Positions 26,749 through 35,763 are shown, numbered from the stretch's first letter. The stretch is DNA of 64,000 nucleotides from Clostridium saccharoperbutylacetonicum N1-4(HMT) (GCF_000340885.1 NC_020291.1:4463001-4527000); one strand, 5' to 3'. Numbers and translations: made by a program. Notes: generated by a model from the letters alone, not told the origin.

Positions 26749-27213
26749 TTATAACACGCTTGAAAGAATTTTAAGTACTATTAGTGAAACAGGTATAAAT
26801 AAGTCTGGCACTAAAGATATAACATTTCCCCAAACAAGATTTCTATTCCTTGTCAAATCAATTATTCTCACATAAGAAGCCCCAGCACATAATATACAAC
26901 TTACTATTATTGCACTATTTAAATATTCTTTTCCTCCCCATAAACTCATTATTGCAATGATTCCCATGCCAAGTTCACTAAAACCTAACTCCTTTTGGAA
27001 GCCATTTGACTCCCAGCCAATATATTTTGCTATCTTTTCTGACATCAATGCATGTCCAACAAATGCTAAGATTCCTAAACCACCTACCCCAACTACAACT
27101 TCCCATAAAAGTATTTTACTTAAAAAATCAGCTATAGTAACAGCTTTAGAAATAAGTGATGCATCAATTACTCCTATACTAATACCTAATAGTGTAAAAA
27201 AAATAAATGGCAT
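26749..27213 (-). CDS. DUF6790-like four-helix membrane protein
   Basis: 154 residues with four hydrophobic segments (about 2-22, 38-58, 85-110, 130-152). The conserved-looking loop KIAKYIGWESNGFQKELGF followed by a glycine-rich helix recalls the DUF6790 family; this is from memory. Function unknown. It lies 65 bases downstream of a MerR regulator on the same strand and is probably its target, as drug-responsive MerR proteins often precede a membrane protein gene. Confidence 0.7.
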   Translation of the reverse strand: MPFIFFTLLGISIGVIDASLISKAVTIADFLSKILLWEVVVGVGGLGILAFVGHALMSEKIAKYIGWESNGFQKELGFSELGMGIIAIMSLWGGKEYLNSAIIVSCILCAGASYVRIIDLTRNRNLVWGNVISLVPDLFIPVSLIVLKILSSVL

Positions 27214-27278
27214 TTTACATCCTCCTCAATTATTAAATAGATTTAATATCTCGAGAAGAATTATAAAGTCTATTGTTA

Positions 27279-28106
27279 CTATAGAGTCAATACACTTTTT
27301 ATTGGAATTTGAATTTCAGTAATAAAATCTTCAGGATTTCTAGTTATTGAAATATCTATATAATAAACTTCTACAGGATCTCCTATTATAGTAAGTTTAT
27401 TGTTATTTGCGTACTCAATTAATTGCTCATATGTTTTTGGCTTATTAAAATGTGCTCCTAAATGCATTTTACTTAAATAGTATCCTTCTGGAATCACTTT
27501 ATAGTTGTACTCTATATCACATGGATCTTTAATTTCCATACAAAGCTGAATATCACAGGGCATTCCCAATATTCTTTCCCCATGATATATAGCCATTGGA
27601 TTTCCTATGGTAGAATTCTTCTTAATTTCAAGTATCTGTTCAAAATCATTAAATAATTTAGCAAAACCATTTTCATTTAATTCTATTGTCCTTTTCAAAT
27701 AAATAACATCTCTTTTGGGAATTCTTTTTATTTCAATACAAGAAAAATCAGCATTATCTAACATATTTATATTATTAATATATAATTCAAAGCTTTTATC
27801 TGCATATAATAGCTCATTAATTTGTTCCTTAAGCTCATACCTTTTTTGCTCAAATATATTCTTTATTCCTACCATATCATTTTTTTGTAAAAATACCCCT
27901 ATTTCATTTAAAGACAACCCGAGTGCTGCCATTTTTTGAATTATCATCACAATAACAATTTGCTCGACACCATAGAACCTATAACTACTCTCCTTATCTA
28001 TAAATTTAGGTTTTAATAAACCTATCTTATCATAATAGCGTAGGGCTTGTATTGAAATAGAGCATATTTTTGAAAACTTACCTATAGAAAATAATTCTTC
28101 TTCCAA
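27279..28106 (-). CDS. MerR-family regulator with GyrI-like ligand-binding domain (BmrR type)
   Basis: 275 residues: N-terminal MerR helix-turn-helix (LFSIGKFSKICSISIQALRYYDKIGLL), a dimerising coiled coil at about 80-120, and a C-terminal GyrI-like/AraC-effector domain (about 125-275) that binds hydrophobic or cationic compounds in BmrR. A GTG at 28115 overlaps the AGGAGG ribosome site; the TTG at 28106 has ideal spacing and is preferred. It probably activates its own unit together with the downstream membrane protein. Confidence 0.85.
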   Translation of the reverse strand: MEEELFSIGKFSKICSISIQALRYYDKIGLLKPKFIDKESSYRFYGVEQIVIVMIIQKMAALGLSLNEIGVFLQKNDMVGIKNIFEQKRYELKEQINELLYADKSFELYINNINMLDNADFSCIEIKRIPKRDVIYLKRTIELNENGFAKLFNDFEQILEIKKNSTIGNPMAIYHGERILGMPCDIQLCMEIKDPCDIEYNYKVIPEGYYLSKMHLGAHFNKPKTYEQLIEYANNNKLTIIGDPVEVYYIDISITRNPEDFITEIQIPIKSVLTL

Positions 28107-28140
28107 ATAAATCACCTCCTAGCATTTAATATTAAGGTAA

Positions 28141-29310
28141 TTATGATACTTCAAGTTTTTTATTATATATAGTAAATTGATTTTTCCCCTTTTCCTTTGA
28201 TTCATATAATGCAACGTCAGATTTTTCAATCAAAGCTTCTAAAGTTTTTCCATCACTTGGATAAAAGGCAATCCCTATACTAGCCGAAACTCGAACCTCA
28301 ATGTTATTACCAATATACTTTGCATTAAGATTTTCGCATAAAAGCTTTATTTTTTCTTTTATTAAAGGAATAGAAAGGCTCGGATTAAACACACAAAATT
28401 CATCGCCTCCGAATCTTGAAACAATAGCATCCTGTTCATTAAAAACATCAATTATTTTATTTGCTGTATCTTTTATTACTTCATCACCTGTCATATGTCC
28501 CAAATTATCATTTACAGCTTTAAAATTATCCAAATCTATAAAAATTAATGTACATGTACTTTCCTTGTGCTCTTTAATATAATTTTTAACTTTATCATAA
28601 AAGGTTGTCTTATTATACAATTCCGTCAATTGATCATATTCTGATTTTAGTTTTAAAAGTGAAAATTCTTTAACAATATGATCAATATCACTAATCTTAC
28701 CAATTACTCTTACAATTTTACCATTTCTCTGAATATAATTCAGTTTCATTTCACACCATAAATATTCACCATTCTTTTTCATTAATCTAATTTGTTTAAT
28801 AATAGATTGCTTATTAAAAGCTTTCATATCATCAAAAATTTTATTTAATAGTGTTTTATCTTCTGGATGTATTTTAAATTCATTAAAGAAATTTTTATTA
28901 TACTTTTGAATATTTAAGTTCCATCCAAATTTCTCTTCAAATTTTGAGGAACTTAACATCTTTTTCTCTGTAAGGTCAAAGTCAAAAATAATGTCATTTA
29001 ATTGTTCTACAACAATATTATACCTCTCCCTTTCTAAACTTAGATCCTTAAGATATTTTCCCTGCTCCTTGGCTTTTACAACAAAACAATAAAATGCATC
29101 TAAAAGAGAAAGTAAAACTATTCCCCCAATGACTAGCAATATTGTGCCATACTTTGCATAAAAATAATTGCAAAAGTTTAAAAATTTATCTAAAGGCGAT
29201 AATTCACTTGCATTACTTATAACTTCAGCAAAAACATTAATCCTAAGCATAAAATTAAATATTAATGCTAAACTTAAAATATAAATTATCTTTTTTATAT
29301 TATTAAACAT
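28141..29310 (-). CDS. Membrane-bound PAS-GGDEF diguanylate cyclase
   Basis: 389 residues. A signal-anchor (about 8-28) and a second membrane helix (about 55-78) flank a short outside loop; then a PAS/PAC domain (about 100-210) and a GGDEF domain (about 220-385) with the intact catalytic motif in SRFGGDEFCVF. The RxxD inhibitory site is missing: the corresponding residues are NEQD. So it should make c-di-GMP without the usual product feedback. The ATG at 29310 follows AGAGGTG by suitable spacing; the GTG at 29319 lies in the ribosome site. Confidence 0.88.
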   Translation of the reverse strand: MFNNIKKIIYILSLALIFNFMLRINVFAEVISNASELSPLDKFLNFCNYFYAKYGTILLVIGGIVLLSLLDAFYCFVVKAKEQGKYLKDLSLERERYNIVVEQLNDIIFDFDLTEKKMLSSSKFEEKFGWNLNIQKYNKNFFNEFKIHPEDKTLLNKIFDDMKAFNKQSIIKQIRLMKKNGEYLWCEMKLNYIQRNGKIVRVIGKISDIDHIVKEFSLLKLKSEYDQLTELYNKTTFYDKVKNYIKEHKESTCTLIFIDLDNFKAVNDNLGHMTGDEVIKDTANKIIDVFNEQDAIVSRFGGDEFCVFNPSLSIPLIKEKIKLLCENLNAKYIGNNIEVRVSASIGIAFYPSDGKTLEALIEKSDVALYESKEKGKNQFTIYNKKLEVS

Positions 29311-29549
29311 AATTTTCACCTCTTAATTGTTAATTGAATATTATTATCAATTACACTGCATAATACATTTTATATAATATTTTAAATAAAATCAATAAGA
29401 TTTCTAAACTAAACACTAATGACAATATATTAATTTTGCGCTTAACACAGCTATTTTCTGAAATATAACTAAAATAATATGATATAATTATATTATTGCT
29501 ATTTCAATTATTAATTTCATTCATCAATTAATCGAAAGGAGGACTGCAT

Positions 29550-31565
29550 ATTTTTACTTATGTATTAATATTATTAACTGGTATTTTAACTTCAGCTATA
29601 ATAAGCAGATTTATCCCATCCTTATCAATACCAATTATTCAAATTGCAATGGGAGCCTTAATTGCAATTTTTCATTCAGAATTTAACCTTCAGCTTGACC
29701 CCCATACTTTTTTAGTTATGTTCATTGCACCATTACTTTTTCGTGATGGGAAAAATGCTGATAAAATATCATTGTGGAAACAGCGAAAAAATATCCTTCT
29801 AATGTCAGTCGCTTTAGTTGTTATTACAGTTATTTTAGTTGGATTTCTTATAAATAAGTTGATTCCTTCTATATCATTACCATCAGCTTTTGCTCTTGCA
29901 GCAGCATTGTCACCTACCGATTATGTTGCAGTTAATGCACTTTCAAAGAAAATTTCTCTTCCAAAGAGAATTCTTGATATCATAGAAGGTGAAGGCCTTA
30001 TGAATGATGCTTCCGGACTTGTTTCCTTTAAATTTGCCTTGGCTGCTGCTTTAACTGGAACCTTTTCAGTATTTAATGCAACTACAAGTTTTTTATTAAT
30101 GTCTGTAGGCGGACTAATTGTTGGGTTTGTTTTAGAACATATTTTAATTAGGTTCGAACTTTGGGTTAGAAATCTCGGTATGGAAGATGTTACTGTTGAA
30201 ATATTACTTCAGATTTTAACGCCATTTGTAATATATCTTATCTCCGAAGAAGTATTTCATGTTTCAGGTATATTAGCTGTTGTTATTGCAGGAATGGTAT
30301 ATTCATTATCCTTAAAAAGATTCAGATTTGAAAATGCTGAGTTCAATGTAGTATCAGAAAATACTTGGTCAGTTTTGGCATATGTTCTTAATGGGCTAAT
30401 ATTTATAATAGTTGGCTTACAATTGCCCGACATAATTAAAACTGCATATTATGAAGTAACAATCGATAATTTTAGAGCTTTAGAAAATGTTTTAATAATA
30501 ACTTTTGCTTTACTTCTAATCAGATATTTATGGGTACTATTTATGTATATTAGCGATAATGAGTGTAAAAACGAGAAATATAGTAAAATATTTCACGCTG
30601 CTCTTTTAACTTCTCTTTCGGGAGTAAGAGGAGCTGTAACCTTAGCTACAGTCCTTTCAATTCCCTTGTTTCTTGAAAATGGTGAACCATTTCCTGAAAG
30701 AACACTAATTTTATTTTTATCCGTTGGAGTAATTTTAACAACCCTTCTAGTAACAACTTTTATACTACCTCTTTTTGCAAAGAAAAATGTATCTGAGGAA
30801 GCAGATTATTTAGAAACCTTAAATAAAGCTCAAATAAAGGTATGGAATAATACAATAGATAAACTAAAATTAGAAATTGAAAATAATAAATATATTTCTT
30901 TAACCATAGTTGAATATAAACGCCGTATCCACCAATTAAAACGTGGAAATTCCTATTATAAAAATTGGAGCATAGGTGATAAAGAAGAAAAAAAGTGGAT
31001 GCTTGTATGTTTTAAAAAAGAAATTGAAAATACAGAAACTCTATTGCAGCAAGAGAAAATATCTGAAACAACAGCGCATGCTTATGAAGAAGCTATAAGA
31101 AATAAAATCAAACTACTCTCTTCTGTTGAAGGTTTTTCATTAAAATTTAAGCACGCTTACACACATTTTGCTCATATGATTTCTAATATAAAGAGATTTA
31201 AATTTATTTTGAAGGGATTAGAGCATAATAAGGAAATTGAGAATAATAAGGCTAATATAGAAATGAAAGAGCTTTATTCAACTAATGCAAAATATCTAAT
31301 TAACTACATCAAGTCAATTATCACTCCTGAGAATGAAGTTACTTTGAAAAAAATAATTTTATATTACCAAGGAATGTGCTGGCTTGGAAGCAAATCTATC
31401 TTAGAAAAATATAATAAATATGAGAAAAAGAAAGCTGACATTAAAGCAATGCAATTAGAAAGAATTATTATACAATCTCTATTTGAAAATGGGGATATAA
31501 ACTGGCATATAGCCTCTGAACTCAGAAAAAATTTAAATTATATTGAAAGCGATATTTTAAGATAA
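29550..31565 (+). CDS. CPA1-family Na+/H+ antiporter, apparent ATT start
   Basis: Cation/proton antiporter with about 12 membrane helices in residues 1-410; the transport-site motifs ALSPTDYVAVNAL and EGEGLMNDASGL are intact. A hydrophilic, coiled-coil-rich cytoplasmic tail of about 250 residues follows. The first in-frame ATG is 29649, but that would remove the first helix. The frame stays open upstream to an AAAGGAGG ribosome site (29535-29542) whose optimal spacing of seven bases lands on ATT at 29550, giving FTYVLILLTGILTSAII as the missing helix. I therefore annotate ATT as the start (671 residues). Nothing nearby indicates a physiological partner. Confidence 0.85.
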   Translation: MFTYVLILLTGILTSAIISRFIPSLSIPIIQIAMGALIAIFHSEFNLQLDPHTFLVMFIAPLLFRDGKNADKISLWKQRKNILLMSVALVVITVILVGFLINKLIPSISLPSAFALAAALSPTDYVAVNALSKKISLPKRILDIIEGEGLMNDASGLVSFKFALAAALTGTFSVFNATTSFLLMSVGGLIVGFVLEHILIRFELWVRNLGMEDVTVEILLQILTPFVIYLISEEVFHVSGILAVVIAGMVYSLSLKRFRFENAEFNVVSENTWSVLAYVLNGLIFIIVGLQLPDIIKTAYYEVTIDNFRALENVLIITFALLLIRYLWVLFMYISDNECKNEKYSKIFHAALLTSLSGVRGAVTLATVLSIPLFLENGEPFPERTLILFLSVGVILTTLLVTTFILPLFAKKNVSEEADYLETLNKAQIKVWNNTIDKLKLEIENNKYISLTIVEYKRRIHQLKRGNSYYKNWSIGDKEEKKWMLVCFKKEIENTETLLQQEKISETTAHAYEEAIRNKIKLLSSVEGFSLKFKHAYTHFAHMISNIKRFKFILKGLEHNKEIENNKANIEMKELYSTNAKYLINYIKSIITPENEVTLKKIILYYQGMCWLGSKSILEKYNKYEKKKADIKAMQLERIIIQSLFENGDINWHIASELRKNLNYIESDILR

Positions 31566-31575
31566 TTATAGACTT

Positions 31576-31617
31576 AAAAGCCTAACTTATCCATTTAAGA
31601 TAATCTTAGGCTTTTAA
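31576..31617 (+). terminator. Terminator of the antiporter gene
   Basis: AAAAGCCTAACTTATC / GATAATCTTAGGCTTTT hairpin with a seven-base loop and T-rich end, 10 bases after the stop. Confidence 0.8.
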
Positions 31618-31878
31618 TGCCTTGATAAAAAATACGTATAAAAAACAGTAATATTTTCATTCATTATTATCGATTTATGGCATTTAACTCTTATTTCTGA
31701 ACAACTTAGTAATAATTTATATAATGCCTTTTCACAATTCTCCCCTAAATATATAACTTTATTTTTATTCTCTTGATATTCAACTAATATAGTCGAGAAT
31801 TCCTTGCTAACGACATTACTTGCTTAAAATATCAATATTTTATGTAAAATTTGCGCAATATTTGTATTACGATTTATT

Positions 31879-31907
31879 TTGCCAAATACTTGGAAATAAA
31901 TTATAAT
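31879..31907 (+). promoter_or_regulatory. Promoter of the Spo0E-like gene
   Basis: TTGCCA (31879-31884), 17-base spacer, TATAAT (31902-31907), about 40 bases before the ATG. The sequence between the antiporter terminator and this promoter holds no gene I can see. Confidence 0.7.
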
Positions 31908-31952
31908 CTATAAATGTGTGTTAGATAATTTCTGTATAAAAAGAGGTACTAT

Positions 31953-32153
31953 ATGAATAAATATACTTTATTACGATTAAGATGTAATATACTTATTAGA
32001 AAATTTATTTTAAATTCACTTTTAAGTGTTTTAAGACCTAGTAACAAGTTAGTTATTATAATTTCTCAAAATTTGGACAAGCATATTGTTGCGTATCATA
32101 AAAGGATACATAACATTTATGCTTCGAAATTCCATTTGAATCTGGTGAATTAG
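31953..32153 (+). CDS. Spo0E-like aspartyl-phosphate phosphatase
   Basis: 66 residues. The stretch SQNLDKHIVAYHK (38-50) matches the Spo0E signature SQxLDxxIxxY, whose SQxxD core contacts the phosphorylated aspartate of Spo0A. Family members remove phosphate from Spo0A and delay sporulation. The N-terminal 30 residues are basic and not typical of the family, which is usually about 50-60 residues, so a shorter start is possible. An AGAGGT ribosome site and a near-consensus promoter precede the annotated ATG. Confidence 0.72.
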   Translation: MNKYTLLRLRCNILIRKFILNSLLSVLRPSNKLVIIISQNLDKHIVAYHKRIHNIYASKFHLNLVN

Positions 32154-32218
32154 TGTTAATTTTATTTGTTATATCTATACTATTGGCTTAATTATGTAAT
32201 TTAATATATAATTTAAAA

Positions 32219-32252
32219 ATCCTAATATCATCTAAAAAGATAATATTAGGAC
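32219..32252 (-). terminator. Terminator of the VOC gene
   Basis: TCCTAATATTATC / GATGATATTAGGA hairpin on the minus strand followed by TTTTTAAATT. It is also positioned to end the Spo0E-like transcript from the other side. Confidence 0.7.
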
Positions 32253-32382
32253 TTGCATAATTACATATAATTCTATAAGGCTATCCAAATCAAACATTGA
32301 TATCTATCTATTCTAACTAAACAGTTATTTAAAATTGTTTTAGTCTGCATACTTCCTTCCTCTGATTTTTCACTCCTTATAT

Positions 32383-33267
32383 TTATTCACCTTCATATGC
32401 GGCTTTTAAGATTTCTAAATCAAATTTTTTCATTTTCAAAAAAGCTTCAGTCACTCTTTTCATTTTTTCCCTATCAGCAGATTTCATCATTTCCTTCATT
32501 ATTGTTGGAACAACTTGCCAAGATACTCCAAATTTATCTTTTACCCAACCACATTCCTCGGCTTCTGGGATGGCAGAAAGCTTACTCCAGAAATAATCAA
32601 TTTCCTGCTGATTCTCACAATTTATTATAATTGAAAATGCTTCATTAAAAGTAAAATCTACATCAAAACCATGATCCATAGCACAAAAATTAATATCTTC
32701 AAGTTTAAAAGCAGCATAATTTATCTTTGCCTTTGATGACTTTGCTTCTCCTTCTTTATATCTGCTTATAGTTTCAATTTCAGAATTTTCAAATATTTCA
32801 GTATAGTATCTCATTGCTTCTTCTGCCTTCCCACATGATTCTTTTGAAAACAAAAAGCAAGGTGTGATCTTTTGAGTAGTTTTTTCATTCTCTTTAAGCA
32901 TAAGCTGCCAAGATAAACCATACATATCTTGAATCCAACCATACCATTTGCAAAAAGGATATTCTCCAAGTGGCATTAATTCTTGCCCTCCTTTAGATAA
33001 AGCTTCCCATTTTGAATTAACTTCCTCAATTGATTCACAAGCCACCATTAATGAAATTGACGGATTGAATTTAAAGTAAGGCCCTGCACTAATTGCTTGA
33101 AATTCTTGTCCTGCAAGCTCAAAAGTAACTACCTCAGCATTACCCGAAGGAGTATCTTCTAGTATTGTTTCACTCAATAATGAAGATTTATCAAATAGAC
33201 TAACGTAAAACTTAGCAGCATCACTAGCTTCTTTATCATACCATAAATGCGGAACTATTCTTTGCAT
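32383..33267 (-). CDS. Tandem VOC (PhnB-like) protein
   Basis: 294 residues containing two PhnB/3-demethylubiquinone-methyltransferase-like glyoxalase-fold domains (about 1-125 and 135-290). Each starts with a short strand followed by a CYF/LWYDKEA-type motif and includes a GWIQDMYGLSWQ or GWVKDKFGVSWQ repeat near its end. The family is usually annotated as a VOC protein of unknown activity. It is 20 bases downstream of the SRPBCC gene and probably in one operon with it. Confidence 0.85.
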   Translation of the reverse strand: MQRIVPHLWYDKEASDAAKFYVSLFDKSSLLSETILEDTPSGNAEVVTFELAGQEFQAISAGPYFKFNPSISLMVACESIEEVNSKWEALSKGGQELMPLGEYPFCKWYGWIQDMYGLSWQLMLKENEKTTQKITPCFLFSKESCGKAEEAMRYYTEIFENSEIETISRYKEGEAKSSKAKINYAAFKLEDINFCAMDHGFDVDFTFNEAFSIIINCENQQEIDYFWSKLSAIPEAEECGWVKDKFGVSWQVVPTIMKEMMKSADREKMKRVTEAFLKMKKFDLEILKAAYEGE

Positions 33268-33287
33268 AATAATACCCTCCTCAAATT

Positions 33288-33713
33288 CTACTTTGCGGCT
33301 TCTTCTGAATATTTTTTAAAATTATCCAATATTGATTGCCAGCCATTCTTTTGCAATTCAACAGAATTTTCGCTTTCAGCTTCAAATATTTCTGTTATCT
33401 CTGTCTTATTTCCATTTTCCTCAAAGATAATTCTAACTTTTCTCTCGTCACCCAAGGTGTATGAAATAAGCTTATGTAATTCAACTTCATCATAAACTCC
33501 ACCAAAATCAAAACCAAAGCTGCCATCTTTAGCTTCCATTCTAGATAGGAATTTACCTCCAACCCTTAAATCATTTTCTGCAATTGTAGTATGCCAATCC
33601 TCTGATGCGGTATTCCACCTTTTTATACATTCAGGTTCTGTCCAATACTCCCATACCTTTTTAACATTCACATTTACAGTAGCTTCAATCGTAATTTTTT
33701 CCTTTTCACTCAT
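33288..33713 (-). CDS. SRPBCC / AHSA1-like protein
   Basis: 141 residues of the START-like fold (KVWEYWTEPECIKRWN near the N-terminus, GWQSILDNFKKYSEEAAK at the C-terminus), similar to the C-terminal domain of Hsp90 activator AHSA1. Such proteins commonly sit beside VOC/PhnB proteins, as here. The ligand is unknown. A Spo0A-box-like sequence lies about 100 bases upstream. Confidence 0.87.
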   Translation of the reverse strand: MSEKEKITIEATVNVNVKKVWEYWTEPECIKRWNTASEDWHTTIAENDLRVGGKFLSRMEAKDGSFGFDFGGVYDEVELHKLISYTLGDERKVRIIFEENGNKTEITEIFEAESENSVELQKNGWQSILDNFKKYSEEAAK

Positions 33714-33813
33714 AATTCTCTCCTCCTCTTACTTATTGAAAACCTTTTATATAAATATTGTACCACATCAAAGTTATAAACATACTATATATTACTTTCA
33801 TAAATTTATTATC

Positions 33814-33823
33814 TTTTCGACAA
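33814..33823. promoter_or_regulatory. Spo0A-box-like sequence
   Basis: TTTTCGACAA (TTGTCGAAAA on the minus strand) fits the 0A-box consensus around TGTCGAA. It is about 100 bases upstream of the SRPBCC-VOC unit. A ten-base match can arise by chance in such A/T-rich DNA. Confidence 0.4.
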
Positions 33824-33827
33824 CTAT

Positions 33828-33860
33828 AAAAAGCAGTAGTTAAATTACTACTGCCTTTTT
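33828..33860 (-). terminator. Terminator of the 3D-domain gene
   Basis: GCAGTAGT / ACTACTGC stem with a six-base loop, flanked by A-run and T-run, 42 bases after the stop. Confidence 0.85.
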
Positions 33861-33901
33861 ACTGTAAAATATTGTATTTTACACATATTTAATGTGACCC
33901 A

Positions 33902-34510
33902 TTACTCCATTAAATAAATAGTGGTGTATTTTCTTCCAAATTTCATAGCTTCCTCGTGACTTGGTACCCATACATCTATTACATACGTACCATCTTTTTT
34001 CACCTTAATCGCCCCACCTCTATCTTCAACATTAAACATACCATCCTGTTTATAATTTTTCAATTCTGGAATGTACATTTTACTGCCGAGAGGGACATTT
34101 TTTGGAGCTGCAATAACACCTATTCTCGTCCTCGTCTGCATCGCTGTTTGAGATCCCCATTGTTCTTGAGATCTTGGATCATCAGAATATGCAGTTAATT
34201 CAGCTTTTATCGGTGTACCTTTTATATTATTATTTTCTTGAAGTTTAATTGAAGCATTCTTCTTATTTTTAACTTCTTCTACTATTTCATTAACTGCATT
34301 ATTGAGAGTTTTTATGTCTTCTCCCACAATTTCTCTATTCTCTTTAATATCAAGATTTTCTATATTTGAATCTCCTTGATATTTCCCCATAGCGACTTTA
34401 TTTATTTGAGTCACTTTTGCTTGAGCACCGCCATAACCTGGACCAGTGCACATTAAACACATTGCAAAGAGTGCATATACTCTTGTAATATGTTTATTTA
34501 ATTTTGTCAA
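33902..34510 (-). CDS. Secreted 3D-domain protein (cell-wall enzyme type)
   Basis: 202 residues: an N-terminal signal peptide (about 8-30, ending near GGAQA), a polar helical linker, and a C-terminal 3D domain (about 105-200). The three acidic positions that name the domain are visible in LTAYSDDP, NVEDRGGAI and YVIDVWVPS. This is the double-psi barrel shared with MltA and Bacillus YuiC/YocH, which cleave or bind peptidoglycan. Translation starts at TTG 34510 behind AAGGAG. The promoter and a possible folded leader lie just upstream. Confidence 0.87.
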   Translation of the reverse strand: MTKLNKHITRVYALFAMCLMCTGPGYGGAQAKVTQINKVAMGKYQGDSNIENLDIKENREIVGEDIKTLNNAVNEIVEEVKNKKNASIKLQENNNIKGTPIKAELTAYSDDPRSQEQWGSQTAMQTRTRIGVIAAPKNVPLGSKMYIPELKNYKQDGMFNVEDRGGAIKVKKDGTYVIDVWVPSHEEAMKFGRKYTTIYLME

Positions 34511-34534
34511 ATAACCACTCCTTGTGTTTTATTT

Positions 34535-34586
34535 GCGGCTTGAATTTCCCAAATACTTCAAGCTACATTAGCCACCGATATGGTAT
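34535..34586 (-). promoter_or_regulatory. Possibly structured leader of the 3D-domain gene
   Basis: The leader contains GCTTGAA / TTCAAGC (12-base loop). A competing pairing of GTGGCT (near 34570) with AGCCGC (34535-34540) would break that stem. Mutually exclusive helices ahead of a ribosome site can act as a switch. I cannot assign it to a known riboswitch class. Confidence 0.4.
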
Positions 34587-34591
34587 TGCCT

Positions 34592-34620
34592 ATTATAGCA
34601 TATGAATATCCCCTTCTCAA
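34592..34620 (-). promoter_or_regulatory. Promoter of the 3D-domain gene
   Basis: Minus strand TTGAGA (34620-34615), 17-base spacer, TATAAT (34597-34592). The sequence 34621-34941 beyond it shows no gene or clear signal. Confidence 0.75.
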
Positions 34621-34941
34621 AATCAATTTATTCTATATATGGATAATTTTCTTATAATTTAATATAAAAGTATTCATATCAATAATTACACAATTACCAT
34701 AGAAAGTTGACTCTCTATTTCATAATCATATTATTTTCATCCAATTATATTTTGCTTTAAAACATAAAATTTTAAACACATTTTATTTATTAACTTCTAT
34801 TAAATGAATTTAATGAATTCAGAAAAATATGTTACTGACTTTAATACTACAAAAAATTATTAATACATTAAGTTTGCCAATCATATAAATAGTTTATAGA
34901 CACCTAGTTGTATCGAAGAAATTTTTTAAGGAGGAAAAGAC

Positions 34942-35559
34942 ATGCAAAAATGGCAAAAGGTCTTTCTTGTAATTCTTTTTATATTAGCATTTTTAGGAGC
35001 AATCATAGGTTTTATTATGACATACTCTGGATTTGGGCAAATAAATGTGTTTGCTGAAATAGATATTTTAGGATTTTTCGAATTAATTTTATTATTTGTG
35101 GCAATTATCTGTGGTATTGTAGATATTTATGAAATTTATGATTGTATTAAATTGTTTGGGACAAAGAAATTCAAACTAGTTTTGACTACCAAAAATAGGC
35201 TAAATTATATTTTAGTATTTTTTGCAGCCATTTCACTTTTAGAGTTCGGAGAATTAATAACGTCAAAAGATATGCACCTTCTTCCTTTATTATTTATTAC
35301 ACTTATATTAACAACACTATTTATTATCCATATTCGAAGTGAAAATGGTCTCAGCGATAACGGAATAATATATTGCGGAATATACCATAATTTAGCTGAT
35401 ATAAAATCATATAGAATTATTAATAATACAATTCTTGAACTAAATATATTAATAAATTTCTTTTGGTTTGAATATACCAATATTATTAAATTTAACTTAA
35501 GCGAAGTTGACAAGAATAATGTCGAAAATTTTTTAACAAAAAAAATGCAGCCACATTAG
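34942..35559 (+). CDS. Membrane protein of unknown function
   Basis: 205 residues with four or five hydrophobic helices (about 7-28, 43-66, 85-105, 110-130). A C-terminal soluble domain of about 70 residues (ENGLSDNGIIYCGIYHNLADI) looks like a small beta domain, reminiscent of PH-like or DUF5673-type domains; this is weak. AAGGAGG at good spacing precedes the ATG. It stands alone, with a terminator overlapping its stop. Confidence 0.7.
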   Translation: MQKWQKVFLVILFILAFLGAIIGFIMTYSGFGQINVFAEIDILGFFELILLFVAIICGIVDIYEIYDCIKLFGTKKFKLVLTTKNRLNYILVFFAAISLLEFGELITSKDMHLLPLLFITLILTTLFIIHIRSENGLSDNGIIYCGIYHNLADIKSYRIINNTILELNILINFFWFEYTNIIKFNLSEVDKNNVENFLTKKMQPH

Positions 35560-35573
35560 TGACTGCTATTTTA
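35540..35573 (+). terminator. Terminator overlapping the end of the membrane protein gene
   Basis: GCAGCCAC / GTGACTGC hairpin with ATTA loop, followed by TATTTTAT. The stop codon lies within the stem. Confidence 0.75.
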
Positions 35574-35763
35574 TAAAATTTTGAGAGGGTTTAGGTATTG
35601 GTTTTGGGTATCTTTGTTATATTCATAATATCATATTATGACAAAATATTCTACATTTTTCTATAAAATTTATTTATTTTATTTTTCGACAAAATATTCT
35701 AACATTAAATACTATTTTTTTACAAATTCCTCTCTTTTTGATTTTGCAATACCAACTGCTGTT

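Noticed and set aside
34505..34600. c-di-AMP or c-di-GMP riboswitch ahead of the 3D-domain gene
   Set aside because: The conserved core motifs of those aptamers are not visible, so I report only a possible structured leader.
35683..35692. A second exact Spo0A-box match, TTTTCGACAA
   Set aside because: It lies between two convergent genes, beyond a terminator and not upstream of any start, so a promoter role is unlikely.
35639..35702. Direct repeat GACAAAATATTCTA in a convergent gap
   Set aside because: Only two A/T-rich copies, no structure or gene association; probably chance.
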